64,000 bases of DNA from Bacillus_BE sp042263505 (lineage in GTDB: Bacteria; Bacillota; Bacilli; Bacillales; Cytobacillaceae). The DNA lies in the NCBI RefSeq assembly GCF_042263505.1, contig NZ_JBHKFI010000016.1, positions 1-64,000 of the forward strand, written 5' to 3'. How positions within the stretch are numbered: the first letter of the stretch is position 1; every line of letters starts with the position of its first letter. Shown here piece after piece: positions 25,765 to 35,043 of the stretch. Below the pieces are notes generated by a model that saw nothing but the letters and a program-made list of their open reading frames with translations, was not told where the DNA came from and searched no databases. The translations under genes were made by a program, and so were the position numbers.

Positions 25765-26058
25765 ATGAAAAATTTATTTGACCAAATCATTTCCTTAGGA
25801 ATCGGAGCAGCCGTCGCAAGCAAGGAACAAATTGAAAAGATTGTCGATGAACTTGTGGCAAAAGGAGAATTAAACAAAAATGAGTCAAAAGAGATGATAG
25901 AAAAATTAATTGAAAAAGGCGAAACAGCAAAGAAAGATCTTGATGATTTGGTTAAAACTAAGGTTCAGCAAGCATTGAAAGAATGGGATCTTGTCACAAT
26001 GGAAGAATATCACGAATTGGAAAAAAGAATTGCCGCATTAGAGGAAAAGAGCGAATAA
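25765..26058 (+). CDS. Phasin-like small coiled-coil protein
   Basis: A 97-residue helical protein. MKNLFDQIISLGIGAAVASKEQIEKIVDELVAKGELNKNESKEMIEKL matches the phasin-like/polyhydroxyalkanoate-synthesis-regulator family. The C-terminal half is a coiled coil (KTKVQQALKEW, YHELEKRIAALEEK). Such proteins in Bacilli are often encoded just ahead of a UbiB-type kinase, as here, 29 bases apart, so the two are probably one operon. No PHA synthase is nearby, so a link to storage granules is unproven. AAGGAGGC precedes the start. Confidence 0.8.
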   Translation: MKNLFDQIISLGIGAAVASKEQIEKIVDELVAKGELNKNESKEMIEKLIEKGETAKKDLDDLVKTKVQQALKEWDLVTMEEYHELEKRIAALEEKSE

Positions 26059-26087
26059 CGTAAAGTAGCTGGAGGGGAGGTCTGATC

Positions 26088-27764
26088 ATGTTTAAGAAAC
26101 GAATGAAGCATGCCCACCGCTATCAAGAAATTGTTCGTGCTTTTCTCCGCAATGGTTTTGGTTACCTGATTAAAGACTTAGGACTAACTGAAGCCCTCTC
26201 CCTTTCTTTTAAAAAGGATACTGCCACATCTGATGTATCTCAAAGAACTTTAGGGGAAAGAGTCCGAATTGTGTTGCAGGAATTAGGTACTACTTTTATC
26301 AAGCTTGGGCAAATCGCTAGTACAAGAATGGATATCTTTCCAGAAAACATAATTAAAGAGCTGGAAAAATTACAGGATCATGTCCCCCCCTTCCCATCAT
26401 CTGAAGTCAATCGAATTCTTGAGGAGGAACTTGGAGGAAGCATTGATACAATTTTTGCTGAATTTCACGAAACACCAACAGCTTCCGCTTCTATTGGTCA
26501 AGTCCATTTTGCCCGTCTTCATACAGGAGAGCATGTTGCCGTAAAAATCCAACGCCCTCATATCCAAAAAGTAATCGAAACCGATTTGGAAATACTAGAA
26601 GACATTGCCCGTTTAATGGATACTCAGCTAGATTGGGCAAAAAACTACCATATTCGCGATATTGTCGAGGAGTTTTCGAAATCCTTAAGAGCGGAATTAG
26701 ATTATAGTATTGAAGGAAGAAATGCAGAAAAGATTGCCAATCAATTCAAAAACGACTCCACTGTCCATATTCCAACCATTTATTGGGATTATTCCACTAA
26801 AAAGGTTCTGACCATGGAATATATTGAAGGAATCAAAATTAATAATCTCGATTTATTACTTGAAAACGGCTATAATCGAAAATCCATTGCTGAAAAATTC
26901 ACCCAGTGCTTATTGCATCAAATCTTGGTGGAGGGATTTTTCCACGGTGACCCTCATCCTGGCAATGTCATCATCATGCCTGGTGAAATAATAGGTCTCA
27001 TGGATTTTGGCATGGTTGGACATTTGAGTCAAGAAATGAAGCTGCAATTTGTTTCTCTCATTATTTCTCTAAAACGTGGAAATAGCGATGGGATTGTCAA
27101 TGTTCTCTTAAAAATGGGATTATTTCCTGAAGACGTTGACCTTACGCTACTTAAATTAGATGTTGAGAGCATTATGAATAAATATTATGATCTCCCATTA
27201 AGTCAGCTCCACCTTGGGAATGTCATTCAAGAGCTTTTTTCGATTGCATCGCAATATCATATCCAAGTTCCTGCTGAGTTCACGATGCTCGGCAAATCCT
27301 TAATGACCCTTGAAGGACTTGTGGAATTTTTAGATCCTGATTGTAATATTATGAGCATTGCCGAACCATTTGCCGCAAAATTATTGAAGGAGCGCTATCA
27401 GCCTTTGAAGCTGATAGAATCAGCTTGGGATCAACTTAAAGAATACACAGATATATTAGCCAGCCTTCCAAAAAGCATCAAAGATTTAACCACCACCGTC
27501 CAAAAAGGAAAATTGCATTTCAATATCTCTGCTCCGGAACTTCATATCTTACTAAAAAGATTAGATAAAATAAGCAACCGATTATCCTTTAGCATTGTCC
27601 TTTTAGCCTTTAGCATTATCATGGTCGGATTGATCATCGGTTCCTCTATCGGCAGACAAAACACCATTCTATGGGATTTCCCCATCATTGAAGTAGGAGC
27701 GGTCGTCGCTACCTTAATGTTTCTTTGGCTCTTAATCTCTATCTTTCGGTCAGGGAAATTTTAA
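26088..27764 (+). CDS. UbiB/AarF (ABC1/ADCK) atypical kinase-like membrane protein
   Basis: A 558-residue ABC1-family protein. The family-defining KxGQ motif appears as FIKLGQIASTRMDIFP (about residue 70), then PTASASIGQVHFARLHTGEHVAVKIQRP (A-rich loop and lysine), FHGDPHPGN (catalytic loop, about 287) and GLMDFGMVG (metal-binding DFG-like). Two transmembrane helices end the protein (LSFSIVLLAFSIIMVGLIIG and VVATLMFLWLLISIF). The family supports isoprenoid lipid or quinone metabolism as an ATPase or kinase. In a menaquinone-using Bacillus the substrate is unknown. Confidence 0.92.
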   Translation: MFKKRMKHAHRYQEIVRAFLRNGFGYLIKDLGLTEALSLSFKKDTATSDVSQRTLGERVRIVLQELGTTFIKLGQIASTRMDIFPENIIKELEKLQDHVPPFPSSEVNRILEEELGGSIDTIFAEFHETPTASASIGQVHFARLHTGEHVAVKIQRPHIQKVIETDLEILEDIARLMDTQLDWAKNYHIRDIVEEFSKSLRAELDYSIEGRNAEKIANQFKNDSTVHIPTIYWDYSTKKVLTMEYIEGIKINNLDLLLENGYNRKSIAEKFTQCLLHQILVEGFFHGDPHPGNVIIMPGEIIGLMDFGMVGHLSQEMKLQFVSLIISLKRGNSDGIVNVLLKMGLFPEDVDLTLLKLDVESIMNKYYDLPLSQLHLGNVIQELFSIASQYHIQVPAEFTMLGKSLMTLEGLVEFLDPDCNIMSIAEPFAAKLLKERYQPLKLIESAWDQLKEYTDILASLPKSIKDLTTTVQKGKLHFNISAPELHILLKRLDKISNRLSFSIVLLAFSIIMVGLIIGSSIGRQNTILWDFPIIEVGAVVATLMFLWLLISIFRSGKF

Positions 27765-27776
27765 ATTAAGAAAAAG

Positions 27777-27829
27777 AAAACTGCTCCATTTATTTGACTT
27801 AAATCACTTTAAATGGGAGCAGCTTTTTT
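27777..27829 (+). terminator. Terminator after the UbiB-family gene
   Basis: AACTGCTCC...ATTT and AAAT-GGGAGCAG arms followed by CTTTTTTA on the plus strand. Confidence 0.8.
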
Positions 27830-27870
27830 ATGTAGTTGGCTGAGAGGATTTAGGAAGTAGGGTTTTGACT

Positions 27871-28200
27871 TTATAAAGTGAAACTTCCATCAGTGGGGGT
27901 TTTCGACGCACAGGACGTGCTAGTGCAGACGTAGCGATTGACGTCGTGCTTTTAGTTTGCCATTCATTCCCACTGATGGTTAGTCACGCAAAGCCTGATT
28001 GATTTTTCTAAGGGCTGAAGCCCAAAGAAAAATCTTATTTCACTTATCACGCTCAAGGGAAGCCACATCCTGTGGCTTCGCCTGACTAGGACCTTAATCC
28101 CTCGTCGGACCTTTACGGACAGTTGATCTCCCACTTATCTTCTTCGTATTCTCAGAATCTTGAAGTGGGAGTCTTACTGTCCGTTAAGAGTGGGATAAAA
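27871..28200 (-). repeat. Structured dispersed repeat, copy B (full form)
   Basis: A 330-bp copy, reverse orientation to copy A, nearly identical to copy C across the whole length. Besides the hairpins listed for copy A it has two extra internal blocks: one with GAAGCCAC-AGGAT-GTGGCTTC, and one with GCACGACGTC ... GCACGTCCTGTGCGTC. No open frame of note. It lies between the terminator of the UbiB gene and that of the nnr gene. Confidence 0.92.
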
Positions 28201-28337
28201 GTGATAGTTGATTGGGGAAAGTTAATTAGAGTTAGGATTTTAGCTTATTTATTTTGATTGGGAACGGAGATTTAGCGATTACTCTTTAAAGAGGCGTATA
28301 TCTGCTTATGAAAGACACTTTTGCTTGTCTCTTCCTC

Positions 28338-28370
28338 AAAAATGTCGTTCATCCCCTTCATGAACGACAC
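28338..28370 (-). terminator. Terminator after the nnr gene
   Basis: Minus strand GTGTCGTTCAT / ATGAACGACAT hairpin with a 7-8-base loop followed by TTTTTG. Confidence 0.8.
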
Positions 28371-28387
28371 TTTCGCCAGCTTCTTTC

Positions 28388-29962
28388 TTAAATATTTTTT
28401 TCAGCAACATCTTTATGTGCTAAATTCAAGCACTCGCTTTTCACCCAATCAAGGAGATCCAATGGCATGACTCCATAATGAGAGAGCACCTTTGCCTGCT
28501 CCTCTCCTGCTCTTGCATGAAGATAGCTTGCCACAATTAGCGCATCAACTGGGGCTGCTCCTTGTGCAAGAAATGAGGTAATTAGACCTGTAAGGACATC
28601 ACCGCTTCCACCCTTTCCAAGCGCATCGTGACCATATGGGTTAATGTACACCTCTCCGTCAGGGGTGGCAATAATTGAACGGTGACCTTTCAATAAGAGA
28701 AATATCCCGAAGGTCTTTGCAAATTCCCGAGCGATTTCCAAACGTTCTTCTTCAACCTCTTTTACTGAGAGATTTAATAAATGAGCCATTTCACCTGGAT
28801 GTGGAGTAAAGATGATTGCCCCACTATATCCCTTTAGCTTTTCTAAATCATTTCGGAGCAAGTACAGCGCATCAGCATCGACGACAAGCGATTGATTGGA
28901 AAGAGCCTGAACAAGGCTTAAGATCCATTTCCCGCCACCTTGGAACCTGCTCATTCCTGGTCCAATCGCAACACAATCAAATTGAGAAAGGTTCGGTTCC
29001 AACTGTTCCACCGCCTTTTCTGAAAAATGCCCATTCTTTTCTGACAAAGGCAGGAATAATGATTCTGGATTTTGCGTTGCAGCCATAGGATATATACCCT
29101 CTGGGATCGCTAGTGTTACTAAGCCTGCTCCACTATTTAGTACAGCTTTAGCTGCATATAACGGAGCCCCGACATATGACCTCGAACCTCCTACCACAAG
29201 AGCATGCCCAAAGGTTCCTTTATGACCATTCCGAGGTCTTTTTGGCAATAAAGATTTAACCAACTCACCTGTTACAAGCTGTGGTAACTGAAATCCTAAT
29301 TGTTTAACAATGGAAGGAGGTACTGAAATATCCACTGCCTTCCATTTTCCGATATAGTTCGGACCATCATTGAAAAAGAAACCTTTTTTAGGAAAAACAA
29401 AAGTAACCGTGTTCGTAGCTTTGATGGCTTCCCCTTCCACCTTTCCATTATCACTGGAAACACCAGATGGAATATCGACCGCGATAATTTGCTTTTCTTT
29501 TAAATCGTTTACAAGGGAGATAACTTGATGAAATGGTTCACGGACAGCACCTTTTACTCCCGTTCCTAAAATCGCATCAACGATGATGTCGGAATGAATT
29601 AATTTAGTTTTTAAATCATCGAGCGTATGCTCTTGGAGATAAAATACTGGTAACCCTCTATTTAGATAAACATCTAAATGACATTTGGCGTCTCCCTTAA
29701 TACCTTTTGGATTAACTAACAAACATAAAAGCGGATCCCAGCCAAGATCAAATAATCTTCGGGCAATCACAAAACCATCACCACCGTTATTGCCCCCTCC
29801 GGCAAGAACCATTACCTTCTTTTTTTGACCTTTAGCGTATGAAAGAATTTCCTCCACAACCCTTGCTCCCGCATTCTCCATTAAAACGACACCAGGTAGT
29901 CCAAGACGATCCATCGTATACCGATCCATTTGCTGCATTTCCTTCTGCCCTGCGACAAACAT
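28388..29962 (-). CDS. nnr: Bifunctional NAD(P)HX epimerase/dehydratase
   Basis: A 524-residue metabolite-repair enzyme that restores hydrated NADH/NADPH. The N-terminal epimerase domain (about 1-215) has MQQMDRYTMDRLGLPGVVLMENAG, VLAGGGNNGGDGFVIAR and DAILGTGVKG...DIPSGVSSD. The C-terminal ADP-dependent dehydratase domain (about 235-510) has RNGHKGTFGHALVVGGSRSYVGAPLYAAKAVLNSGAGLV, VAIGPGM, FTPHPGEMAHLL and GHDALGKGGSGDVLTGLI. The length fits the fused form typical of Firmicutes. The start has GGGAGGG upstream. Confidence 0.95.
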   Translation of the reverse strand: MFVAGQKEMQQMDRYTMDRLGLPGVVLMENAGARVVEEILSYAKGQKKKVMVLAGGGNNGGDGFVIARRLFDLGWDPLLCLLVNPKGIKGDAKCHLDVYLNRGLPVFYLQEHTLDDLKTKLIHSDIIVDAILGTGVKGAVREPFHQVISLVNDLKEKQIIAVDIPSGVSSDNGKVEGEAIKATNTVTFVFPKKGFFFNDGPNYIGKWKAVDISVPPSIVKQLGFQLPQLVTGELVKSLLPKRPRNGHKGTFGHALVVGGSRSYVGAPLYAAKAVLNSGAGLVTLAIPEGIYPMAATQNPESLFLPLSEKNGHFSEKAVEQLEPNLSQFDCVAIGPGMSRFQGGGKWILSLVQALSNQSLVVDADALYLLRNDLEKLKGYSGAIIFTPHPGEMAHLLNLSVKEVEEERLEIAREFAKTFGIFLLLKGHRSIIATPDGEVYINPYGHDALGKGGSGDVLTGLITSFLAQGAAPVDALIVASYLHARAGEEQAKVLSHYGVMPLDLLDWVKSECLNLAHKDVAEKNI

Positions 29963-30199
29963 TTTCCGTCCCTCCCTGAAATACTTATATATCTTTATTA
30001 TAAGAGATTTCCAATTAAGGTGTTAGCCACTCCATTGAATAATCAAGAGAGGTGAATAAAATGAACTTTTAGTATTCCCATAATGCTTTTATCCTTTTAA
30101 AATAAAATCCCTATCCAGAATGATCAAAAAGAACAATTTTACAAGAAGTCCGTTGGAAGCTGATATAATAGTTATTATTAGTATTCTGGGGGTGTAATA

Positions 30200-31027
30200 A
30201 TGATTAAAATTATCACAGATAGCTCTGCAGATTTACCAAAAGATATCATAGAACGCTATGATTTGACGATTGTCCCTTTAACGATAACAATAGATAATCA
30301 ACACTATTTAGAAAAAGTAGACTTAACAGCAGAGGAATTCTACGAAAAGATGTTTGCAGCTCATGATCTTCCCAAAACATCTCAGCCCTCACCTGCAGCT
30401 TTCGCAGATGCCTTTTCAAAATTTGATCCAGATACCGAAATCCTTTGCCTGACAATTTCCTCTGGGCTTAGCGGAACCTATCAATCTGCTTGTCTTGCAA
30501 AAGAATTGACAGATGCAAAGGTGACAGTCTTCGATACTTTAGCCGGTTCCTTAGGACATGGCATGCAAATTATTCGCGCAGCTGAACTTGCTAACCAAAG
30601 AAATTCCATAGAAGAAATTATCATTGAATTGGAAAAATATCGGCAAAAAATGAATATTTTGGTCCTGTTAAGCACATTAGAAAATATTGTTAAAGGTGGT
30701 CGTCTCAGTCGATTTCAAGGTTCATTAGCAAAAATATTAAATATTAAGGTGATTTTGGACCGTGTAGAAGGTGGAAAAGTAGAAATCTTAGAAAGAGTTC
30801 GGGGAAAAAAGAAATTTTTCAACCGTGTACTTGAAATCATTGAAGAACGGGGTACTGATTTTTCGAAAATGACCTTTGGCATTACTCACACAGGGAATGT
30901 GGAGGATGCGGAATCAATGAAGACTGAATTAATGCGTCGTTTTCAGCCAAAAGCCATCCTCATCAATTATATGGGTGCGACTATGGGCACCTATGCCGGC
31001 AGAGATGGGATGATTATCTCTTTCTAA
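30200..31027 (+). CDS. DegV-family fatty-acid-binding protein
   Basis: A 275-residue DegV protein. IITDSSADLPKDIIERYDLTIVPLTITIDNQHY opens the first domain; FYEKM...LPKTSQPSPAAF and LCLTISSGLSGTYQSA carry the lipid-head-group binding residues; LVLLSTLENIVKGGRLSRFQG is also characteristic. Members such as FakB bind a fatty acid and present it to the kinase FakA; no fakA-like gene is in the window. A GGGGGTG ribosome site precedes the ATG. Single gene with a hairpin downstream. Confidence 0.93.
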   Translation: MIKIITDSSADLPKDIIERYDLTIVPLTITIDNQHYLEKVDLTAEEFYEKMFAAHDLPKTSQPSPAAFADAFSKFDPDTEILCLTISSGLSGTYQSACLAKELTDAKVTVFDTLAGSLGHGMQIIRAAELANQRNSIEEIIIELEKYRQKMNILVLLSTLENIVKGGRLSRFQGSLAKILNIKVILDRVEGGKVEILERVRGKKKFFNRVLEIIEERGTDFSKMTFGITHTGNVEDAESMKTELMRRFQPKAILINYMGATMGTYAGRDGMIISF

Positions 31028-31032
31028 TCGAT

Positions 31033-31066
31033 TCGGTACGAGATGTAGTTGGATACCTCGTACCGA
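31033..31066. terminator. Hairpin between convergent degV-type and arginase-family genes
   Basis: TCGGTACGAG (31033-31042) and CTCGTACCGA (31057-31066) are perfectly complementary. There is no strong T run, but the position between convergent stops suits a shared terminator. Confidence 0.65.
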
Positions 31067-31079
31067 TCAATAGAGTTTC

Positions 31080-31877
31080 CTATGCCCCCTTGATGCCTGT
31101 GTCACTAAATTTAAGACATGTTTGTAAAATTTGTAGATTCGCCCTTTCATTCATTTGAATGGACTCTTGATAGTCTGGAAGAAGTGAATCCAAAGGAGAT
31201 AAGTGAATTTCCCCGCAAATATCGACTCCCTCAGTCTCTTTTTTACTGATAATATCTTCTAGATAATGGATAAGAGTTAAAGTATCCATTCTTCCTTGGT
31301 CCCAATTAGTGACGACCTCTTTGGCATTTAACACATCCTTATCAATACTTATGTAGACATTTTCAGATTGAATTGCAGAAAGAATCTTTTTTTTAGAATC
31401 GTTATGGTGTATATCGAACGGAAAGATTGATACGCGTGGAATCTTGAGTTGATGCGGCATGATCGTAGTTGGCCCTATTATGACAACCTTTTCTAAAAAG
31501 GGAATATTCGCTAAAGCATGTGAAACCCATGAGCCACAAGAAATGAGCATTTGATCCTCCTGTTGATCATTTCCAAGGTCAGGATGATTATCAAATAAGA
31601 TTAGCGTAAAAGGATGTTGAATCTCTTTTAGCAATAAATAGGTAACATAGTGGTAGTTTCCGCTTCCGATAAAGGTAATCCCTTTTTGTCTTCGCGTATT
31701 TAAGGATCCTTCAATTGTTTCCAAAGAAGCTTTTTCACAGTAAAGATCGACATGCTCCACTTGTCTAAAATCCATATTTTCATGTCGAATGGCCTGAAGC
31801 TTTTTCTGAGCAAAATACGTTTCATCAAAATGAATAATGGACATCTCCTGTTTCAATAATCCCATAATATCATTCAT
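31080..31877 (-). CDS. Arginase/agmatinase-family (ureohydrolase-fold) protein
   Basis: A 265-residue ureohydrolase-fold protein. Metal-ligand motifs are visible: IGSGNYHYV (first histidine loop), LFDNHPDLG (the DxHxD motif) and YISIDKDVLN (the SxDxD motif). The C-terminal DICGEIHLSP supplies the usual Glu. It is shorter than typical arginases (about 300) and the substrate is unknown; formimidoylglutamase- or guanidinase-like roles are possible. The start codon is uncertain: AGGAG directly abuts the ATG at 31877, while a second ATG at 31865 is 12 bases from it. Confidence 0.82.
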   Translation of the reverse strand: MNDIMGLLKQEMSIIHFDETYFAQKKLQAIRHENMDFRQVEHVDLYCEKASLETIEGSLNTRRQKGITFIGSGNYHYVTYLLLKEIQHPFTLILFDNHPDLGNDQQEDQMLISCGSWVSHALANIPFLEKVVIIGPTTIMPHQLKIPRVSIFPFDIHHNDSKKKILSAIQSENVYISIDKDVLNAKEVVTNWDQGRMDTLTLIHYLEDIISKKETEGVDICGEIHLSPLDSLLPDYQESIQMNERANLQILQTCLKFSDTGIKGA

Positions 31878-32068
31878 CTCCTATCAATCATTTAAGGGAT
31901 TTTTCGAAGATTACGAGAATCATCATTGTGAAAACATCATGTTAGACGCCAAACTCATACTACTTGATTTTCCAGTAAAGGGAAAAATAGTATTTTCATA
32001 ATATTATACCATTACCATCTCCATTACGCTTGATTGATTATCTTAAAAATATTGTGAACTATTGACTA

Positions 32069-32962
32069 TTATCTTGATTTTACCATTCCCTTTTGAAGTA
32101 GGGTTTCCAGCTTCTCTGTAAAAAAAGTAGATCCTACTATCAGAATTCCTCCAATGATTTGGATTAAGCTCATACTCTCTTTAAAGAAAAGCGACGCTAA
32201 AACGACAGCGGAAATCGGATCGATATAGCTTAAAATAGCAAGAGTTTGCCCTTTTAATTCCTTGACTGCAGCAAAATACAAGAAATATGCAATCCCTGTA
32301 TGAACAACGCCAATAATCAGAATAAGAAAAATAGAGCTTGTGCCGACACCTGAGAAATCCATATGGTCCTTAAAATAGACGTAAGGTAAAAGCACAATGG
32401 TTGCAATCAATAATTGGACAACGGTCGTTTCAAAGCCCGATAAATTTTTGATAAATTTATTCATCAAAATCACGCTCGCATATAACCCCGCGGCGAGTAA
32501 GCCATACATTATTCCGATCCCATGATGATATACTCCTCCCGCGCTTGTTCCTCCATTGTTGACGATGAGGAATAAACCAAGCATAGCGGCTACCACACTC
32601 ACAATTTTTACAGGAGTTAATTTTTCCTTTAAAATAATAGGCGAAAGCATCATCACAAAAACGGGCGCAAAATAATAGCTTATTGTGGAATTGGAGATGG
32701 TTGTATATTGATAGGATTCAAAGAGAAAGATCCAATTGAACCCAATAGCTGCACCTGACAAAAATAAGAGCCAAAAATTTTCCTTTGTTGCCTGAATGGA
32801 AAGCTTTTGCTTAACAAAAAAACTTGCCACGATAAGAAATAGACTCCCAATAGCTCCCCTTAAAAGAGCGACCTCACTTGAAGACAGATTTATCTGTTTT
32901 ACAAAAATTCCAATGCTGCCGAAAATCAGCATAGCCGTAATTAATTGAACCTTCCCTTTCAC
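32069..32962 (-). CDS. EamA-family (DMT superfamily) transporter
   Basis: Ten-segment drug/metabolite-type exporter of about 297 residues, a distant paralogue of the gene at 11541. Motifs: LITAMLIFGSIGIFVKQINLSSSEVALLRGAIG, YYFAPVFVMMLSPIILKEKL at the end of the first repeat, and AILSYIDPISAVVLASLFFKESMSLIQIIGGILIVGSTFF in the second. I choose the GTG at 32962, preceded by GGGGGATT; the longer frame begins with a TTG at 32980 that has no site. Substrate unknown. Confidence 0.85.
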   Translation of the reverse strand: MKGKVQLITAMLIFGSIGIFVKQINLSSSEVALLRGAIGSLFLIVASFFVKQKLSIQATKENFWLLFLSGAAIGFNWIFLFESYQYTTISNSTISYYFAPVFVMMLSPIILKEKLTPVKIVSVVAAMLGLFLIVNNGGTSAGGVYHHGIGIMYGLLAAGLYASVILMNKFIKNLSGFETTVVQLLIATIVLLPYVYFKDHMDFSGVGTSSIFLILIIGVVHTGIAYFLYFAAVKELKGQTLAILSYIDPISAVVLASLFFKESMSLIQIIGGILIVGSTFFTEKLETLLQKGMVKSR

Positions 32963-33077
32963 CTTAATCCCCCAGATCAAAATTTCATTTTCTTACTATC
33001 ATAACAAAAACAAAGTGACTGTAAATCATTTAAATTTGAAAGAATGAATAAAAACAAACATATCAAGGAGAATAGAT

Positions 33078-33406
33078 TAAATGAAACTTCCTTCAGTGGG
33101 GGTTTTTGACGCACAGGACGTGAAGTGTGCAAACTTATGTGCTGACGTCGCGCTTTTAGTCTGCCATTCATCCCCCACTGATGGTTAGTCACGCAAAGCC
33201 TGATTGATTTTTCTAAGGGCTGAAGCCCAAAGAAAAATCTTATTTCACTTATCACGCTCAAGGGACGCCACATCCTGTGGCTTCGCCTGACTAGGACCTT
33301 AATCCCTCGTCGGACCTTTACGGACAGTTGATCTCCCACTTATCTTCTTTGTATTCTCAGAATCTTGAAGTGGGAGTCAAAATGTCCGTTAAGAGTGGGA
33401 TAAAAT
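33078..33406 (-). repeat. Structured dispersed repeat, copy C (full form)
   Basis: A 329-bp copy in the same orientation as copy B. Some paired positions are preserved while their sequence changes: the outer stem is GGACA/TGTCC, and one internal stem differs in its loop (GACGTCAGCACATAAG...CACTTCACGTC). It sits about 110 bases upstream of the hemolysin III-type gene. Open frames across it (32977-33339, 33340-33522) are chance products and do not extend between copies. Confidence 0.92.
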
Positions 33407-33515
33407 TGAGGGTAATATCTCACAATCGCTTGCGTTGTTCTAAGGTAATAATAGTGGTATTTTGAATATATCCAATTTGAATTTTCGAGTTCAGGTTTGA
33501 GAGGAGCTAACAAAA

Positions 33516-34160
33516 TTGGCAAATACTCATGTTTTTTCTAAGGAAGAGGAATTGGCTAACAGTATTACTCATGGAATTGGAGTGGGCTTAAGTATCGCAG
33601 CTCTAGTGCTGCTCATCATCTTTGCAGCTCTTTACGGGACAGCTTGGCATGTCGTAAGTTTTACTATTTTTGGAGTAACGATGGTGATTCTCTATACCTC
33701 CTCAACATTGCTTCATAGCTTACCAGCTGGAAAAGCAAAGGATTTATTCGAGATTTTTGACCATTCTTCCATTTATTTTTTCATCGCCGGTTCCTACACT
33801 CCCTTTGTATTATTAGTCATTAAGGGGGCTTTGGGATGGACTCTCTTCGGAATTATTTGGGGTCTTGCGATTGCGGGAACGGTGTTTAAATGCTTTTTTG
33901 TCAAAAAATATTTGTTTACCTCAACCTTTTTATATGTTGTCATGGGCTGGTTGATTGTCATCGCCTGGAAACCGCTCATCCATAATCTTTCCTCTCAGGG
34001 ATTATTATATCTCGTGGTTGGTGGAATCTTATATACAATTGGTGCTATTTTCTATGTATGGCCGGCATTTAAATATCACCACGCGGTCTGGCATGTATTT
34101 GTTATGGCTGGAAGCGCCGCTCATTTTCTTTGTGTTATACTCTTTCTTTTACCGCGTTAA
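33516..34160 (+). CDS. Hemolysin III family (PAQR-type) membrane protein
   Basis: A 214-residue, seven-helix protein of the YqfA/hemolysin III family. Diagnostic motifs: EELANSITHGIGVGLSIAALVLL, YTSSTLLHSLPAG, FDHSSIYFFIAGSYTPFVLL (a metal-ligand histidine among them) and the C-terminal KYHHAVWHVFVMAGSAAHF, whose histidines complete the predicted zinc site. The start is TTG with GAGGAG 9 bases ahead. Despite the name, most members are not toxins; a role in membrane homeostasis is suspected. Confidence 0.92.
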   Translation: MANTHVFSKEEELANSITHGIGVGLSIAALVLLIIFAALYGTAWHVVSFTIFGVTMVILYTSSTLLHSLPAGKAKDLFEIFDHSSIYFFIAGSYTPFVLLVIKGALGWTLFGIIWGLAIAGTVFKCFFVKKYLFTSTFLYVVMGWLIVIAWKPLIHNLSSQGLLYLVVGGILYTIGAIFYVWPAFKYHHAVWHVFVMAGSAAHFLCVILFLLPR

Positions 34161-34178
34161 AAAAGGGTCGTCTTGAAG

Positions 34179-34914
34179 TAACGGGTTCCGTTAACTATCG
34201 CAAACATTAAAAATGTAAGGCAAAAAGGCCTTCAAATTGCATGGTAATCTGTAGGGCTATTTTTGTTGATATAAGGGGATTTCGATCATTTTTTTTGGAG
34301 AATTTGTTGGGCAATTTGTATATGAAAATGTAGGAGTACAATATCCAGTGTACCGCAGCAAAATACACGACATCTTTACTTGCAAATGGATATACAGAAA
34401 AATATTGTTTTTTTAAATTTAAGGTTAGCTTCTGTTAGAACTGAATATTGATTTTACTGTGTATGAAAAATAAAGGATAAAATTCCGTCTAAATTGGGAA
34501 ATATCCATATTTCCTTAAAAATAAGGGGAGTTTTTCCGTTTACATGATCCAAATCTTTGTATTTTGTCTTATTTAGAGCAGTTAATCGGAATATCTCCGC
34601 TTATATCTGCTTCTTAAGCTTCCTCTCTATACATTAGCCGGAAATTCTCCGCCTATGTATTCTCATACCTACACGAAATCGATAAGGAGAAGGCGAAAAT
34701 GGTTTGTAAACTTCTTAATAAGCATAATTCGCAATCCGAAAAATTAGCCATTAAAAGCAGAAATAGCAAAGGTATAAACCCTTGCTATTTCTAATGTTTT
34801 TTAATTTCTCTAGCCTTACCATTTGTCCTACATTTTCTAGTGCAAAAAGGATTACATTTTGGTTTGCATTTTCCTGTGTAAATTGACGTTTTGCGATAGT
34901 TACGGAACCCGTTA
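34179..34914. mobile_element. Gene-free 736-bp element with terminal inverted repeats (MITE-like)
   Basis: The left end (34179-34205, TAACGGGTTCCGTTAACTAT...) and right end (34888-34914) are inverted copies of about 26 bases differing by one indel and one or two bases. Both ends finish in TA, consistent with a TA target or with TA being part of the repeat. Inside there is no open frame of note, only AT-rich DNA and a hairpin (AGAAATAGCAA / TTGCTATTTCT near 34760-34793) with a T run. It lies just after the hemolysin III-type gene. Confidence 0.8.
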
Positions 34915-34952
34915 GACTTGAAGGACCATTTTAGAATGATTTTTACCTAAAC

Positions 34953-34996
34953 TAAAAACCCAAGAAAGTTGAAAAAACAACATTCTTGGGTTTTAC
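34953..34996 (-). terminator. Terminator after the permease gene
   Basis: AAAACCCAAGAA / TTCTTGGGTTTT hairpin with flanking A/T runs. Confidence 0.85.
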
Positions 34997-35043
34997 TTGT
35001 TAACATCTACGAGCTTAAGAAACTACTTTTTGGACAGTTCCTT

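Noticed and set aside
32977..33522. Open frames of 120 and 60 codons on the minus strand across repeat copy C
   Set aside because: They lie inside the structured repeat, are not kept open in copies A and B, and have no known motif or ribosome site.
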